From Beaufortia kweichowensis (taxonomy: Eukaryota; Chordata; Actinopteri; Cypriniformes; Gastromyzontidae), in contig CM032795.1 of assembly GCA_019155185.1 (NCBI GenBank), positions 21,583,295 through 21,647,294 on the forward strand: a stretch of DNA of 64,000 nt, given 5' to 3'. Made by a program: the position numbers and the translations under genes. Shown here in pieces: positions 27,237 through 39,754 of the stretch. Position 1 is the first letter of the stretch, and each line of letters begins with the position of its first letter. The notes under the pieces were generated by a model, which was not told the origin of the DNA, made no database searches, and saw only the letters and a program-made list of their open reading frames with translations.

Positions 27237-28597
27237 GGGGTTTTGGTTCAAAATGATGATATAAATTCAGGATCATATTAAAACATATGACAAAAATCAA
27301 CATTTGATTTACATTCATATATGGCTGACTGAAGATGCATCTACTGTCTAGTATAAAACATCTCTCATCCCTTCTTTAAACCTGTCTGCCCTCTAAAAGT
27401 TTTTGAACCAAGAATAAAATCTTGTGTGTGGCATTAAACATCTTTCTGATCAGATACAGAAATATAAAAGTACTGAACATTGTACAAGAACTCCAGGCAC
27501 GCTGAGCAATGACGTAGATCTATTAACACACAGAAATATGTTTCACGACTGTATGGAAACCCCATCCCTGATTTAAAGGAACAAAAATAATGAATCATCT
27601 TTAAAGATGAGGATTTATCTCATCTGAAAGACTTTAGATTTCAGCAGAAGTTTCTATTATCTCTCTGTTCAATCTTTAAAAAAAGAGAAACAACTGAGAT
27701 GTTAATAAGATCTCATTTCTTTCTCTAGATGAGAAGTCTGAGGATAAGCAAAAAAATTTTTTCTCTTTCAGCACTTAAAGACAGAATGAAAGAGAGAGAG
27801 AGAGAGAGATGTGCTTTTCTGCAGATGTGGTCAGTATTTCAGTCAAGAGTGTCAAATAATGTTGACAAGGTTTTTCATGAACTGGATACGGCTCTCAATA
27901 GTTCTCAGTTTATATTCATCAGCGAGTGTCTTGTGTTAAAGAAACAGCAGTGTTTTCTTCAGATCCGACTGAAATTGACAACATTAACACTGTTGAATGT
28001 GATGGACATGACACACTTTCTCTCTCTCTCTCTGATCATTTGCATACATCTCTTTAATCACACCGGCTTATTTATTATTCATGGCTCTGGCGACATGAAT
28101 TATTCAACAGTCACATATCTGCAGAGAGGAAAGAGAATGTGAAGCTCTCGTCTCTGAATGCCACAACAGCATCGTTCCATCTTTAATCTTCTCTTTCTTT
28201 TGCTCTTTTTCTTTATGAGAAATTTCTCTGTGTGCTATAAAATGTGTTAAAAATGTGTAAATAGTTTGAAATTGAAACAATTCAAATGATAATGTAACAC
28301 TTTTTAAATGTCTAATGTAACATTTAAATGTCACGTATACTTGTATAAAATCGTATTACCTAAATGTACTACAGATTTTAACTATAAATCTTATATAGTC
28401 TTATATCTTATATGAGAGTATATAAAAGTTTATTGGACGAAACGTGTTTATTAAAAACAGCTGAAACTCTCTGGCTGCTGTGTGTCACTCAGAGGACGAG
28501 ATGAAATGAGACGAGACAAATGTGAAGAGCTCACACAACTCATCATTACTGTTACACACACTTTCCATCAGCTCTCATGCATTTGCATAAGCCACCT

Positions 28598-28878
<281 letters not shown>

Positions 28879-29040
28879 CTGATGGGAAGTTAATGAGGTT
28901 CAAGCTTGTAGGGGGCGACGTCCCACTATCATCTCAAGTTAAAAAGCACCACTGATGTGATGAGATGCAGAATCACTTGCAAAATTTGATTCATTTATAT
29001 GTTGTATATCTACTCAAGAACCTGTAAATCTGTGAGAGTT

Positions 29041-29253
29041 AAAGGGATAGTTCATCCAAAAATGAACCATTATTTCCTCATTTCAAACCTGTATCACAAA
29101 TGAAGATATTCTAATCAAATAAACAACACTGACCCTCACTGACCACCGAGACAAAATATCTTCTTTTGTGTTCTGCAGGAGAAAGAGTCATATACAGGTT
29201 TAGGGTGAATAAATGATGACAACATTTTATTTTTGGGTGAACTTAAATGCTGT
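29041..29253. mobile_element. MITE-like element, right end truncated
   Basis: Starts AAAGGGATAGTTCATCCAAA and reaches TTTTTGGGTGAACTT, where the usual ATCCCTTT end is lost. Same family as the elements at 27034 and 56719. Confidence 0.75.
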
Positions 29254-31970
29254 TTGATCTTATCACAATCCTGACTTCACTGGTGATGTGAATCAGCACA
29301 AATCTCTCGTTTTACTACTCTAAACATTTGTTTATTGTCAGAATAATTGTCTGCACGTATAATGAAACCTCTCCAGCTGAGAAATAGATCAATCATTCAG
29401 TCCCTCCAGATTCACAACAAAAACACAGACGTTTGTGTCTGGAAACAGGAGTACAAGAAGACAAGATGAAGAAATCATTCAGATCGCTTACATGAAGGTG
29501 AGATATTACACATTTATATCTCAGAAAGATATAATAATTATCCTCAAAGCTACAGACATGAAACGAAAGCCACTATTTTAAATTCATGTGACAGAGATTG
29601 AATATGAAGATCCGGCTGTTGGCACAGCACAGGTGGCACTATCCTGTCATCACTGCACCTACACACACAATCTGCCACCAGCTGGAGACTCGCTGAGCAG
29701 TCTGGCGTTCTGTCTCCTGGTGATACGCTTGGCTGATCAGAAATCAGTTTCAAGGGTCTTTTTGTAATAGCACAGGTACAAAAACATCTTCCAGCTCTAA
29801 TTTCTAAATCCTTACATCACAATATACTACAATCTACTAGTAACAAACCACCTAGCAACACCCTAGCAACCACACACCCCAGTGCTGATTTCTGCACGGG
29901 TCACAAACAAAAACCCTAGAAATTAGAACCCAGTTAGAACAGAAATAAAGATTTAAAAAGTGAGCATGTAAAACTGTAAACCTCAGCAGCTTTAATAATA
30001 GTACAGATTTTTCATTGACTTTGAGTTTGTTGAGAGTCATCAAGGTGCATCACACCTCATATCTGATCTGATGTCATATACACACGGACCGTCAAACAAC
30101 ATCAGTCAAATCAAAAGACTGTTTAAAGTGATTAAGTCAACAAATGTGTCACGCTGGCGACCGCAGTCATACAGAACAGGACTGTCAGGTGCAATACAAC
30201 AACATTAAGATCTACAGTGATGAGACGGTATTAAACAAACACAGCATTGTATATATTCATTTCTTCTAAAACACTTCCAACTATAAAGAGGTAAACAGCT
30301 CCACGTCATCTACAATGACTGATAAAGTTTATCAATTACATCCTGTTAGGTCAAACCCTCAACTGGTTTCAATCTTTTATATCTTAGTCAAACCTTCACC
30401 GTCTTAATTTTCTTTTAACACCATTTGATCACATTCAGATATCAGCGGTATAAGAGCACAACAGTCGGTTTCCGAAAGTAATAAAGTCATTCATTTCCTA
30501 CTGACAAGAACTAAAAAAAATGATTGAAAACTTTGAGCTCTGGGATTAATGAACTGCGATTTTAACTTCTGCACAATCATATCAATAAAAGCTGCCAAAC
30601 AAGATGATTATAATCAATTCTGATCTCAAAATCCTAAAAAACGTATGCTTGACTGTAAAAAGTCAAGCATTTATCCAAAAAAGAGGTAAAAAGTAATGTT
30701 TTTGTTATACTATAAAAACAAATTTTGTTCTCCTGTGTTTCTAACATATTTTACTGTTTTATAAAAAGTCCTACTGATGAAAATATACTGTAGAAATAAC
30801 CCTGTAAATCTCACACAACCAATAATCATCCAAGACCTGCTTAGATAAAGGTTTATGACTCAACCACCAAATTTAAATCATCAATTCTATTGCAAGACAT
30901 ATCACGTTTTTTAGATATCCACATTTGCAAAAACCTTTTTGCAATTTTCCTAATTTTCATTCTCAGGCTCCCGGAGTAAATGTTTTTAAATGCAAGTTTG
31001 AGGTTTTATATGGATTACCTCCGATTGCATGAGAACACATTTACATATAAATGAGTCTGCCATGTGTCTTCAGTATTGTACAGAAATAAATGATATCTTA
31101 CATGATTAAGATCCCTAAAAGAAAGCACTGCACTAATAACTTATACAAACAGAGTTAGTGTAATATGTGATTTTAAGTCAAAGGCCAGTAAAGAAGAATG
31201 ATATTCACAGGCATCATATTCACATCATCATGGCCGCAGCTCTACGGATGAAGTGTGGGATTAATTTTATGGACCTAGAACTATTTCATTAATATTGACA
31301 TAAAGAACCCAGAGGGATTCAGGAGGTCAGAATTCCTAACTATGACCCTACATACATAAGAGACTCTTGTGTCACACTGATAATATATAGGTTAATGACT
31401 TTCATTAGCTTTGCTATGGAAAACACTCAGACAGGAAATTAATTTTGCATTTGTCTAACATGACAATTGTTTATTTAGTATTTCAGAAGAGGTGACCTCA
31501 CTGAAACCGCAGCTGGAGACATTCCTTTAAACTAATAATGCATTCAGATTTACTCACACTTATGCCATTAAACCCTGTTTGACTTTCTTTTCTCCAATAA
31601 ACACAAACTGAAAAGCATGAATTACAAAGCAAGCAATAGCACCAATATTCTCATAAAAGTGTTATGTAGCCTATTAAAGCAGTATTATAATACATACTCA
31701 AGCATATCTTGTGTGTATTGTATTGTTTTGTGCATAATTGTGCATTGCATGAACTGCTGTTTGTCTGCACACATGCAGATCTGCACCTGCAACACTTAAG
31801 AGCTCTTCTGTTGATGTATTTCACCCTAATGTTGAGACCAACTGAACAACTGAGATATTAAACACAAACTCAAAACAAACTTACATTAAAGATTGACATT
31901 TTTGCATTAATCCTCATCTTGTTGCGTGTCATCAGTGAAGCTGCAGTGACATCATATAACCGCCAGCACC

Positions 31971-32011
<41 letters not shown>

Positions 32012-32075
32012 GATGAAGATGAAGATGATGATGATGATGATGATGAAGAAGATGAAGATGAAGATGATGAAGATG
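31971..32075. repeat. (GAT)n/(GAA)n trinucleotide repeat
   Basis: About 105 bp of GAT repeats with interspersed GAA units, inside the left copy of the duplicated gusb upstream region and absent from the right copy. Confidence 0.95.
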
Positions 32076-32531
32076 TTTACTCTAGTAAAACATAAACATG
32101 ATATTACTTACACATTCAAAGTATAAACATTGTGTATTTAAAGATAAAACCGACGACATCTACAATATCCATCAGAAATCTTTTATATGTAATATTTCTC
32201 ACAAGTTGTTTGTTTTTTATCAGTGTTTAGCAGAGATGTTTAATTACACAAGCTCTTTTGTAAATGTGTGTATATGCTACAACAGAGTCCTACAGTTTGT
32301 GTGTATGTTTATATGTTGTGTGTGAATGTTGTGAATGTGATGAATAACACGGTGTTTGTCTCCCACTGCTGGTGAAAATGTCTCATGTTTCTCTGCGTTT
32401 ATGTGTTAAATAACCTAAAACAATGTGTAACTTATTACTTTTATTACTTTATAATTTGCTCACCTTCCAAACTGTTCATTTGAGTTTTAATCCTGTTTAA
32501 ATCTCGTGGCTCTGTCACTTGAGCGTCATGA

Positions 32532-32577
32532 GCGCGGTGACGTCACGCGCACGGCGGAAGTGCACTGCAGCTGATTT
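32532..32577 (+). promoter_or_regulatory. Orphan copy of the gusb promoter module
   Basis: GCGCGGTGACGTCACG, then GGCGGAAGTGC and CAGCTGATTT, in the same order and spacing as the real gusb promoter at 39755-39800. It has a palindromic CRE (TGACGTCA) and an ETS-like GGAAGTG core. No gusb exon follows it; the next gene downstream is ca4 copy 2, about 1 kb away. Confidence 0.75.
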
Positions 32578-33030
32578 TTAAAATAAACTTTAGTTAACAT
32601 TATACATAAAAAAGAACATAAACCCATACAGGGGCAAAACAGATAAACAAAACTAATATGTAAATTCCTTTTTCTTAAAAAACACAATAAAGACATAAGG
32701 CTATTTTACATTAAAAACTTATTAAACAGCTTTTTCTTGCTTTTAAGTTTTTACATTTTGCTGTTGTTTTCAAGTATATTTTAACATCAGTTTTAAAATG
32801 TTGAAAGTGCATGAGTGCTGATTTGATTATTTTTCATTTTTCATGTAATAAACCGGAACAGTAAAATGAGAAATACTCATTTAAGGTAAACAAGAATAAT
32901 TATATAATATAACAATATAATAAATAGTGCCGGTGTAAATGCAATTGAAATTATAAGTGAGAAAATCTGGTTTTGGAGTTACCATTTCATTTAATAAAAA
33001 TATATATATTTTTACAAAGTAGCTACTAGT

Positions 33031-33700
33031 GTTTAATGTGTGGTGTTCTTTTCATCCACCGCTAGATGTCAGTAAAACATCCTCTAATGTGAGAAAATAT
33101 GAACGTAAAGCTTTGCAAAGAAAATATTCTCTCACATTAACTATTACTGTAGTTTTATAGAGTCAGGGTTCGAGTCCTGCACCAGACAGTATCACTGAGT
33201 TCAAAGATACAGATAAATCTACTACAGATAATCTCTGTCTGAAATTCTAGACTACAGCAAAATCTTCATTTTCCTGCGGTGAAAAATCTTAATGCACCGA
33301 TCAAACCATAAGATTAACCTAAAACTGGGCTGGACTTCATTTAAGTGTATGTTTAATAAAAGAGATGACAGACAGACATACTGGTGTTAGTCATATTGGC
33401 ATGAATCACATGTTATGTATATATGTGTGACGTTGATACTGTGATTTAATTAAAAAAAAAAGTGATGCACTTAATATTAAGATGCAGGTGGTGTGGGTGG
33501 AGCCATCCTGTACATTGACAGATATATTAAAACAGAAGAGATGAAACTCTCACTATTGATTGAGTGTTATTGCTGGAGTCACACGACTGTCACAATGAAG
33601 CGTCTCATTTCTCTTTATCTGCTCTCATTGATTCTGCATTTATCCAGCAGTGCAGGTGAGTTTAATGATGATGAAAACATGTTTACATTCATATCATTAA
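33031..33700 (+). repeat. Right copy of the duplicated ca4 upstream region
   Basis: Counterpart of 6603-7160. Homology runs through the core promoter block and exon 1 and into the first ~45 bases of intron 1. The duplication junction should lie between 32577 (end of gusb promoter homology) and about 33031. Confidence 0.7.
33518..33552 (+). promoter_or_regulatory. Candidate core promoter of the second ca4 gene
   Basis: ATATATTAAAAC block matching 6973-7007 at 34 of 35 positions. An ATG at 33541 inside this block is in frame with the ca4 start. With a TATA box at about 33522, however, transcription would begin after it, so 33595 is preferred as the start codon. Confidence 0.45.
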
Positions 33701-35763
33701 GGTGTTATTTTGTGCACTTTAATCAAGATAAGAACAGGATGAGACTTATTGAGTCTTGAGTCTTCTGTTGGTATTTAAAGCTTTTTTGTGCAGAAAAGGA
33801 GAGATTTATAGTGTTAAAGTGTTTTTCTAGGACAACACTGAATTTGTTAATTATTACATTAAGTTATACCAACAGAAAGTTTATTTGGTTAAGAAAATTT
33901 TTTTATTCAATTAAATAAAAATATTTTTTTTTTACTTTAGACATTAATTTTAACATCATCTTGACAACAGGTTGCACTATTGTATTTTGCTAATTAAAAG
34001 CTTATTTACCAAACGTTTGTAATGCACTCACACTATATTTGTGACTTATTAATAAAATATATTTTGACAATGTATGCTGGAGTTACACATTATTTGGCAA
34101 AATTGTTTAGCAAACAAATGAAAAGTGAAAATGAGGATTTGTTTTTTCCTCATACCTAAATCGTTTGACGTGTACTATGAGAACAGGAATTAACAGTAGC
34201 AGTGGCTTAGCCAATGAACGGGCCTGAAAGGCATAACCCCGCCCACAATGATAAACAGAAGAAAAATGCATCGTGACATCTTATACAATACACATTGTAA
34301 CATATCAGCTTTAAAGATTAAGCATTTAATCATAAAATGACAAGCTAACAGTGACTCTTTTGTGCTTCTGTTCAGAATGGTGTTACCAAACACAAGTGAG
34401 CTGTGATAAACAATGTAAAGGTAAATGAAACACATCAAACACACACAGCCTTCATTAACTGTAACTCTAACTGACCATGTCCATGTTTCCTCAAGGTCCA
34501 GCGTTGTGGAGTGAAGTAAACGCAGAATGTGGAAAAGCAAGACAATCCCCGATCAACATAGTGACGAAACAAACTAAACTGGACAAGCGTCTGACCCCCT
34601 TAAATTTAACCAGCTATCAGACCTTTTTCAACAGCACCGTCACCAACAACGGTCACTCTGGTAAGATGACAGAATGAAGGCTGGATAACATCTTTATAAA
34701 GAATACTGACATGTCTTCTTCTCCATCTCAGTTGTGGTGAATATACCCATCACAGCTACAGTGTCCGGAGGAAACCTGGGAGAGACGTATAAAGCCGTTC
34801 AGTTTCATTTCCACTGGGGTACAGACGGCGCCGCGGGCTCTGAACACATCATTGATGGAGAACGGTATGCTATGGAGGTATGGTATGCCAAAATCAAACA
34901 CAAAAGAGTTTGTAGACATTATTATGAATGAATGTAATTCTGTATTATTCATGTAATGATTTACAATTACTTGAATTTGAACCCTCTCTTCAGTTGCATG
35001 TCGTACATATAAAAGAAAAATACATCAATGCACAAGAAGCATTAAAAGATCCATTTGGCCTTGCAGCATTGGGATTCTTCTTCGAGGTTTGATATTTACA
35101 CTGATACAAAATATGAAATTCATTCAGACAAGAAGATTAATGTGTTATTTCTTTCTGGCAGGAGTCAGACAGCCCGAACAAACAATATGACCAGCTCATA
35201 CGTGCCCTGAGCAGCATACAAAACACATGTCAGTCAATATTATTATTATTATTATTATTATTATAACAAACAACATCTTTTATTAATCACATGAATGATT
35301 TTAATTCAAATAATTTTTGTTAAAGCAACTTCCATGAGTCTTCAAAACATCTCAATCAGCCAATTCATTCTGGCAGAGCAGAACATGACAAACTATTACC
35401 GTTACAATGGTTCTCTGACCGCACCGGACTGCAATGAAGCTGTGATCTGGACTGTCTTTGAAAAGCCCATTCCTCTGGATAAAGCACAGGTGTGACTGAA
35501 TCCATCCCTCCATCTGTGAGGATGCTACTGTCAGAAGATGCTGGAAGTGACAAAAACAATAATAATTATAATTTGTGTTTCAGCTTCAGGCTTTTTCATC
35601 TCTGAAATTCTCCGATGGGAAATCAATGGAGGGAACATACAGACCCGTACAGCCTCGTAATGGACGTACAGTGTATCGGTCGAGCGGTCCGGTGGTTGTG
35701 GTCAGCGCTGTTCTTCTCTTGACCTCCATCACTACAGCGTTCAGTCTGTCTCATCTCAACTAA
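33595..35763 (+). CDS. ca4: Carbonic anhydrase IV, GPI-anchored, tandem copy 2
   Basis: Same enzyme class as the copy at 7054. Exons: 33595-33655, 34376-34420, 34496-34660, 34732-34877, 34994-35086, 35162-35228, 35326-35489, 35584-35763. Every exon has exactly the length of its counterpart (921 bp, 306 aa). The signal peptide (exon 1) and the whole of exon 8 are identical in protein to copy 1, while exons 2-6 are about three-quarters identical. The zinc-binding His residues (QFHFHWG, LHVVH), the shuttle His (NNGHS) and the CA4 disulfide cysteines are intact. The residue equivalent to Thr200 of CA II is Ala here (SLTAPDC) but Thr in copy 1; the gatekeeper Thr199 equivalent is kept. Poly(A) candidate AATAAA at 35974-35979. 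It should be an active, membrane-anchored enzyme. Confidence 0.95.
35238..35264. repeat. (ATT)n repeat in ca4 copy 2 intron 6
   Basis: Short perfect TAT/ATT trinucleotide run between exons 6 and 7, just before the AT-rich acceptor of exon 7 (TTTTTGTTAAAG). Confidence 0.9.
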
Positions 35764-35801
35764 AGCAACTCCACCTGAATCAACACAATGAGTTCTTATC
35801 A
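35435..35801 (+). repeat. Gene-conversion tract, ca4 copy 2
   Basis: Partner of 12314-12680, with 2 differences in 367 bp. Left of the tract exon 7 carries several amino-acid changes within 40 codons; right of it the 3'UTRs are unalignable. Confidence 0.9.
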
Positions 35802-36608
35802 TATCAATGGACCATGATCAAATATATCACTGACTAGATTTAGCTTTAGTTCATTACAATATGTGGAAGAATTTCTTTCTAATGGTAGTGTATATAATGA
35901 ACCTAAAAATCTTTTAATCACCATTAAATGTTTCAAATCCTAAAGTGTTTTGACATGTCTTATATTTCCATACAATAAAACTCATGCTGTGAATCAGTCA
36001 GATTATGCTAAACATCACTTTCAATGTTTCAGATCTTCACATTGTATCCAAATATGAATATGTAATTTGTGTTCAAACTGTAACTTTTACTTTCATGATG
36101 CACAATACTCTTAAAAAATGTATTTTGCTCCAATTTACTTCATGTAATCGAGTTGATAAAACATTTTTGTCACAAGTTCATAAACCAACTTGATCTTTAT
36201 TCTTGTTGTGTTCAAGTAACATTACTGAAACAAATGATTTCTTACGATGCTTTGCATGCACTGAATAAAAAAGGGTAAATGAAATCAATAAAATGTTAAA
36301 AAAATAAAATAGTTTTTTGTGCTTTTAATCAAGATGAGAAAAGGAGGAAACTTGATAAGATCAGTAAATGGTAGATAAAAAAGATGAAAAAGATTAGACA
36401 TCTTAAACACGTACTGTAATCTATACTGTAGGCTTAAGCCTCGTTTATGAAACAAGCTTACATCAGATCTTTTTTCTAGAAGAGGATTAATAAAACTCCA
36501 ACACCTTTACTATCATGACTTATTATAAACCAGTTTGACATCATTTCTGTCATATATCTGGAAAAGTTCTTATGTAAGTGATGTTCAGTCAGCTGATTGT
36601 TTTTGCAG

Positions 36609-37551
36609 AATGTTCAGGAACCCGATATGAAGCAGAGGATTGTTGTATCACTGGAATTTATTGGTAAGTAAATTATTTTTAAAGTTGACTCGTATCATTA
36701 CCTACATTACATATTATTTACATATACATTTACATTTATATTTTCATATAGGCATTTAGAAAGACAGGCTTGGTAAGATAAAGCCTGATTTTCCTAATAC
36801 TGCAAATCAGGTGGTTGTCAGAGACTACGCCAAGGTTTGTGGCTGTCTTGGTTGGTTTGAGAGTTGATTCAGAGCTTGTCTAACAAGCACTGCAAATATA
36901 AATAGAAAACATTACTGTGACATCAATTACTTCCAGTAAATCACATACTTGTGTTAATTCTTTTAGGGCTAGGCTTGATGAACTTCATCCAGAAAACCAC
37001 CATATGACAATTAAAATGAATGTATATCAGGCCATATGAGGATCATAGAAATACATGGAAAGAATCCCTATAATTCTGTCCCACCACACCAATAAGACCT
37101 GTATTACAGCATTACCATACATTACTACATAGTTGCAGCAATTAGTAAAAAATTATGTGACTTTTGTAAAGAAATTGTTGATGTAATGAAAAACACAAAT
37201 AGAAGGTAAAAAGCCAATCTAATTATAATTAACCTTGCTTAAAAAAAACATGAAATCCGACTTACTTTCAAAAAGTGAGTAAAGTGAAATAGGAATAATA
37301 TGCTGTACCAACAAATGCTTATTAAATGTACAGCACACTTACACAAGAGTTACACAAGAAAAAAAACTGAACTGGAAAGTAGTAATGTGACAGCACTATT
37401 AAATGAAATATGTGAACTCCCATATGACTGGAATTCTATTGAGCTCGAGCCAGAAGGAAGCGATAGGATAACCACAATGAATGTCTATCATGCCAATAAG
37501 TACACTTTTTGTTTTACTTGCCGTGCCTTTGGGACAAGCCCTGGAGTTTGA
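36609..37551 (+). other. Unidentified exon-like cluster between ca4 copy 2 and gusb
   Basis: Three pieces look exon-like. 36609-36661 is flanked by TTTTTGCAG and GTAAGT and reads CSGTRYEAEDCCITGIYW in one frame. About 36967-37040 follows TTCTTTTAG and reads ...ELHPENHHMTIKMNVYQA before a stop. An 83-codon open frame at 37300-37551 contains ELEPEGSDRITTMNVYHA followed by a Cys-rich end. The second and third share the pattern EL-x-PE-x(5/6)-T-x-MNVY-x-A, and their DNA is about 70% identical over 47 bases by my count. I recognise no family. It could be a decayed gene or coincidental open frames. Confidence 0.3.
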
Positions 37552-38119
37552 CATCATAAATACAAGGTGTGGTTGTCTTAATTAAAACAAACACAGACAT
37601 TATGATGACATTAAACACACATCAGAAAATCAATTAGCACCATAATAATTAAAAGACAAAAAGATGCATTCATTTGAATGATGTGATAATAGAATGTTAG
37701 TAAAGATGATACTTGCACACCCACAAACAGAAACACAACCACAACTGTAAATAAATCCAAAACTAACCCTTTCGGTTAGTTTGACAAATACTGTATCACA
37801 GTGTTCTCAAAATGATGTCAATATTACTAAATTAATATTCTCTCTTCTTCTTATCAGATGCAAATAGTTAAACAAGGTTATTAATATATAATTTCTTTGT
37901 AAAAGAATGAAAAGACATTTTTTAATGTTCACCTCCGGCTGTGTGTCCCTGATCAAGCAGCGCAGAAGTACATTATTTACATATAAAACATTATTTACAT
38001 ATTCACAATAATCTGTCACCATCCTGTCATCGTTGTAAATGTTTTAATTAAATTTACACAACAGTATTGTGACAGTCCTGTGTTCCCTGTCAGATCATGA
38101 TGTCTGTATGGTGCCGGTT

Positions 38120-38282
38120 CTCTTAAAAGGGTTCTTCAGGTGATGTCATAGATGAGCCATTTCTTTCCTGTCCTCTTATAGTGTGTTGAACTACAAGAAA
38201 CCTCTTGAGCAACAGAAAGGTTCTGTGAATGTTACATGTTCTTTATGGAACCACGGAGCCACAACAAGAACATTTTTAAGAG
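38120..38282. mobile_element. Short MITE with 17-bp inverted ends
   Basis: CTCTTAAAAGGGTTCTT at 38120-38136 pairs with AAGAACATTTTTAAGAG at 38266-38282 (two mismatches). The interior has ATGTTCTTTATGGAACCA and similar, typical of the abundant teleost element that includes AAAGGTTCTT motifs. Confidence 0.65.
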
Positions 38283-38850
38283 TCTTTACGGTTCACAGTG
38301 TCAAGAACTATCCCTAAATATGTCACAAATAGTCACCGAGATTCAATGTTGCTGATGTGCCACTACATTTGTACTTACTGTGCTGATCTTTATTCTGTAA
38401 TGGATATGCAACATATCAACTGCCAAAATTAGTCATTGTTTGGGTGTCATTTTCCTTTCATAATGCATCAAAATGAATAGTTTACATAGTATATCTATTC
38501 TTCCATTATTTACTCTCTCTTCTGCCTTCTAAATCCTGTTCAACTTTCTTTCTTCCAAGAAACACAAACAGAAAAGTTATTAATTATTTTAAAAACAAAG
38601 CAAGGTGCTAAACTATTTACACATTACTTTTATATAACACTTGTAATTTATTAACTATTTGTTTGGTGCTGAAGTAGCAAATAATATATATGTATATTTA
38701 TATTACAAATTGTTTTGTGTTTATTTGCACACATGCACATTCACATGCTGCTTCAAGTGCTTTATCCATGTACCTATAATATATAATTAAAGATACAGAG
38801 ATAGCCTAATAGCCTATATAAAATAATAATATATTATCTTTATATAACAT

Positions 38851-38912
38851 TTACATTTAGGCATTTAGACTCTTTTATCCAAAGCGACTTACAAATATTA
38901 GGAGACAAAGTT
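38851..38912 (-). mobile_element. SINE/LINE 3' tail fragment, reverse orientation
   Basis: Reverse complement reads CTAATATTTGTAAGTCGCTT then TGGATAAAAGAGTC and TAAATGTAAATG, the same tail type as at 22556. No tRNA-like head. Confidence 0.75.
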
Positions 38913-39397
38913 TATATAAGTAAGTATATTTATAGCTTTTGAAGAAACCGATAATGTCTCAAATAACATTATTTAGAAATGAAAAAAATAAACATAATAT
39001 TACCTACACGTTTAAAATATGTATATTGTCAGGTGTTTCTTTGAAGAAACCGATAATGTGGTCTGGCAAAAAGTTGTTTGTTATTCAGCAGATTTTAGCA
39101 GAGATGTTTAATAACACAAACTCTTGTAAATGTGTGCATATGCTAAAACAAAGTCCCGTGTATGTTTATATGTTGTTTATGAATGTTGTGAATGTGAAAT
39201 ATCTGTTTGAATCTGATGAATAACACGGAGTTTGTCTCCCACTGCTGGTGAAAATGTCTTCAGCGTCTCTGAGTGTGTTTAGTAACATTAAAACAATATG
39301 TAGCTTAATACCTTTATTATATGTGTAATTAACTCACCTTGTTAATTGTTTTAACAGTTTTAATCTTGTTTAAATCTCGTGGCCCGGTTGTCATGAT

Positions 39398-39442
39398 GCG
39401 CGGTGACGTCACGTGCAGGGCGGAAGTGCAAGAGGACTGATT
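39398..39442 (+). promoter_or_regulatory. Second orphan copy of the gusb promoter module
   Basis: GCGCGGTGACGTCACG followed by GCAGGGCGGAAGTGC and CTGATTTTTT. It lies 357 bp upstream of, and in the same orientation as, the module at 39755. It could be an alternative gusb promoter or a dead copy. No start codon with gusb-like sequence follows directly. Confidence 0.65.
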
Positions 39443-39525
39443 TTTTTAGTAATGCCAATGAGAAATATTAATACAAAGTAAAACAAGCAAAAAAAAAACA
39501 ATATACCAATCAGTAACAGAGTAAA

Positions 39526-39551
39526 ATAATAATAATAATAATAATAATAAG
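39526..39551. repeat. (AAT)n repeat
   Basis: Perfect trinucleotide run of about 26 bp between the second and third gusb promoter modules. Confidence 0.9.
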
Positions 39552-39754
39552 GAAACAGCTATGTTATACTTGCAATGTTGTAAGCTCTGGTTTCATTTTA
39601 CTTTTTTTGTGAAAAAAGTCAGACAACTTTATTTCATAAATACCATTTAAGAATGTCGATGTCCAGTGTCCGATGTCTAGCTGTAAAACAATTTTATTTT
39701 CACTTTTTCTTCAGAAAATCAATACAAATAAATACGGTTCCGTGCGTCCGTACG

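Larger units (their letters stand above)
31560..32577 (+). repeat. Left copy of the region upstream of the gusb promoter
   Basis: Homologous by eye, with gaps, to 38530-39442. Shared landmarks in order: AACACAAACTGAAAAG, a TTGTTTTGTG...GCACACATGCA block, ATATTACTTACAC, AGCAGAGATGTTTAAT, GTTTGTCTCCCACTGCTGGT followed by GAAAATGTC, TTTAAATCTCGTGG, and the CRE-containing promoter module. A GAT repeat is present only in this copy, and a SINE tail only in the other. Confidence 0.75.
38530..39442 (+). repeat. Right copy of the region upstream of the gusb promoter
   Basis: Counterpart of 31560-32577. It holds a reverse-oriented SINE tail (38851-38912) absent from the other copy. It also contains an exact 19-bp direct repeat, TTGAAGAAACCGATAATGT, at 38939-38957 and 39041-39059. 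Confidence 0.75.

Noticed and set aside
33164..33182. tRNA-like B box (GGGTTCGAGTCCTGC)
   Set aside because: A good B-box match, but there is no A box, no acceptor-stem pairing and no clover-leaf at the right distance. At most a SINE relic.
33541..33595. Upstream in-frame ATG that would add 18 residues to ca4 copy 2
   Set aside because: The frame is open, but the ATG overlaps the conserved core promoter block only about 19 bp after the TATA-like element, and the same ATG is out of frame in copy 1. The signal peptide starts properly at 33595.
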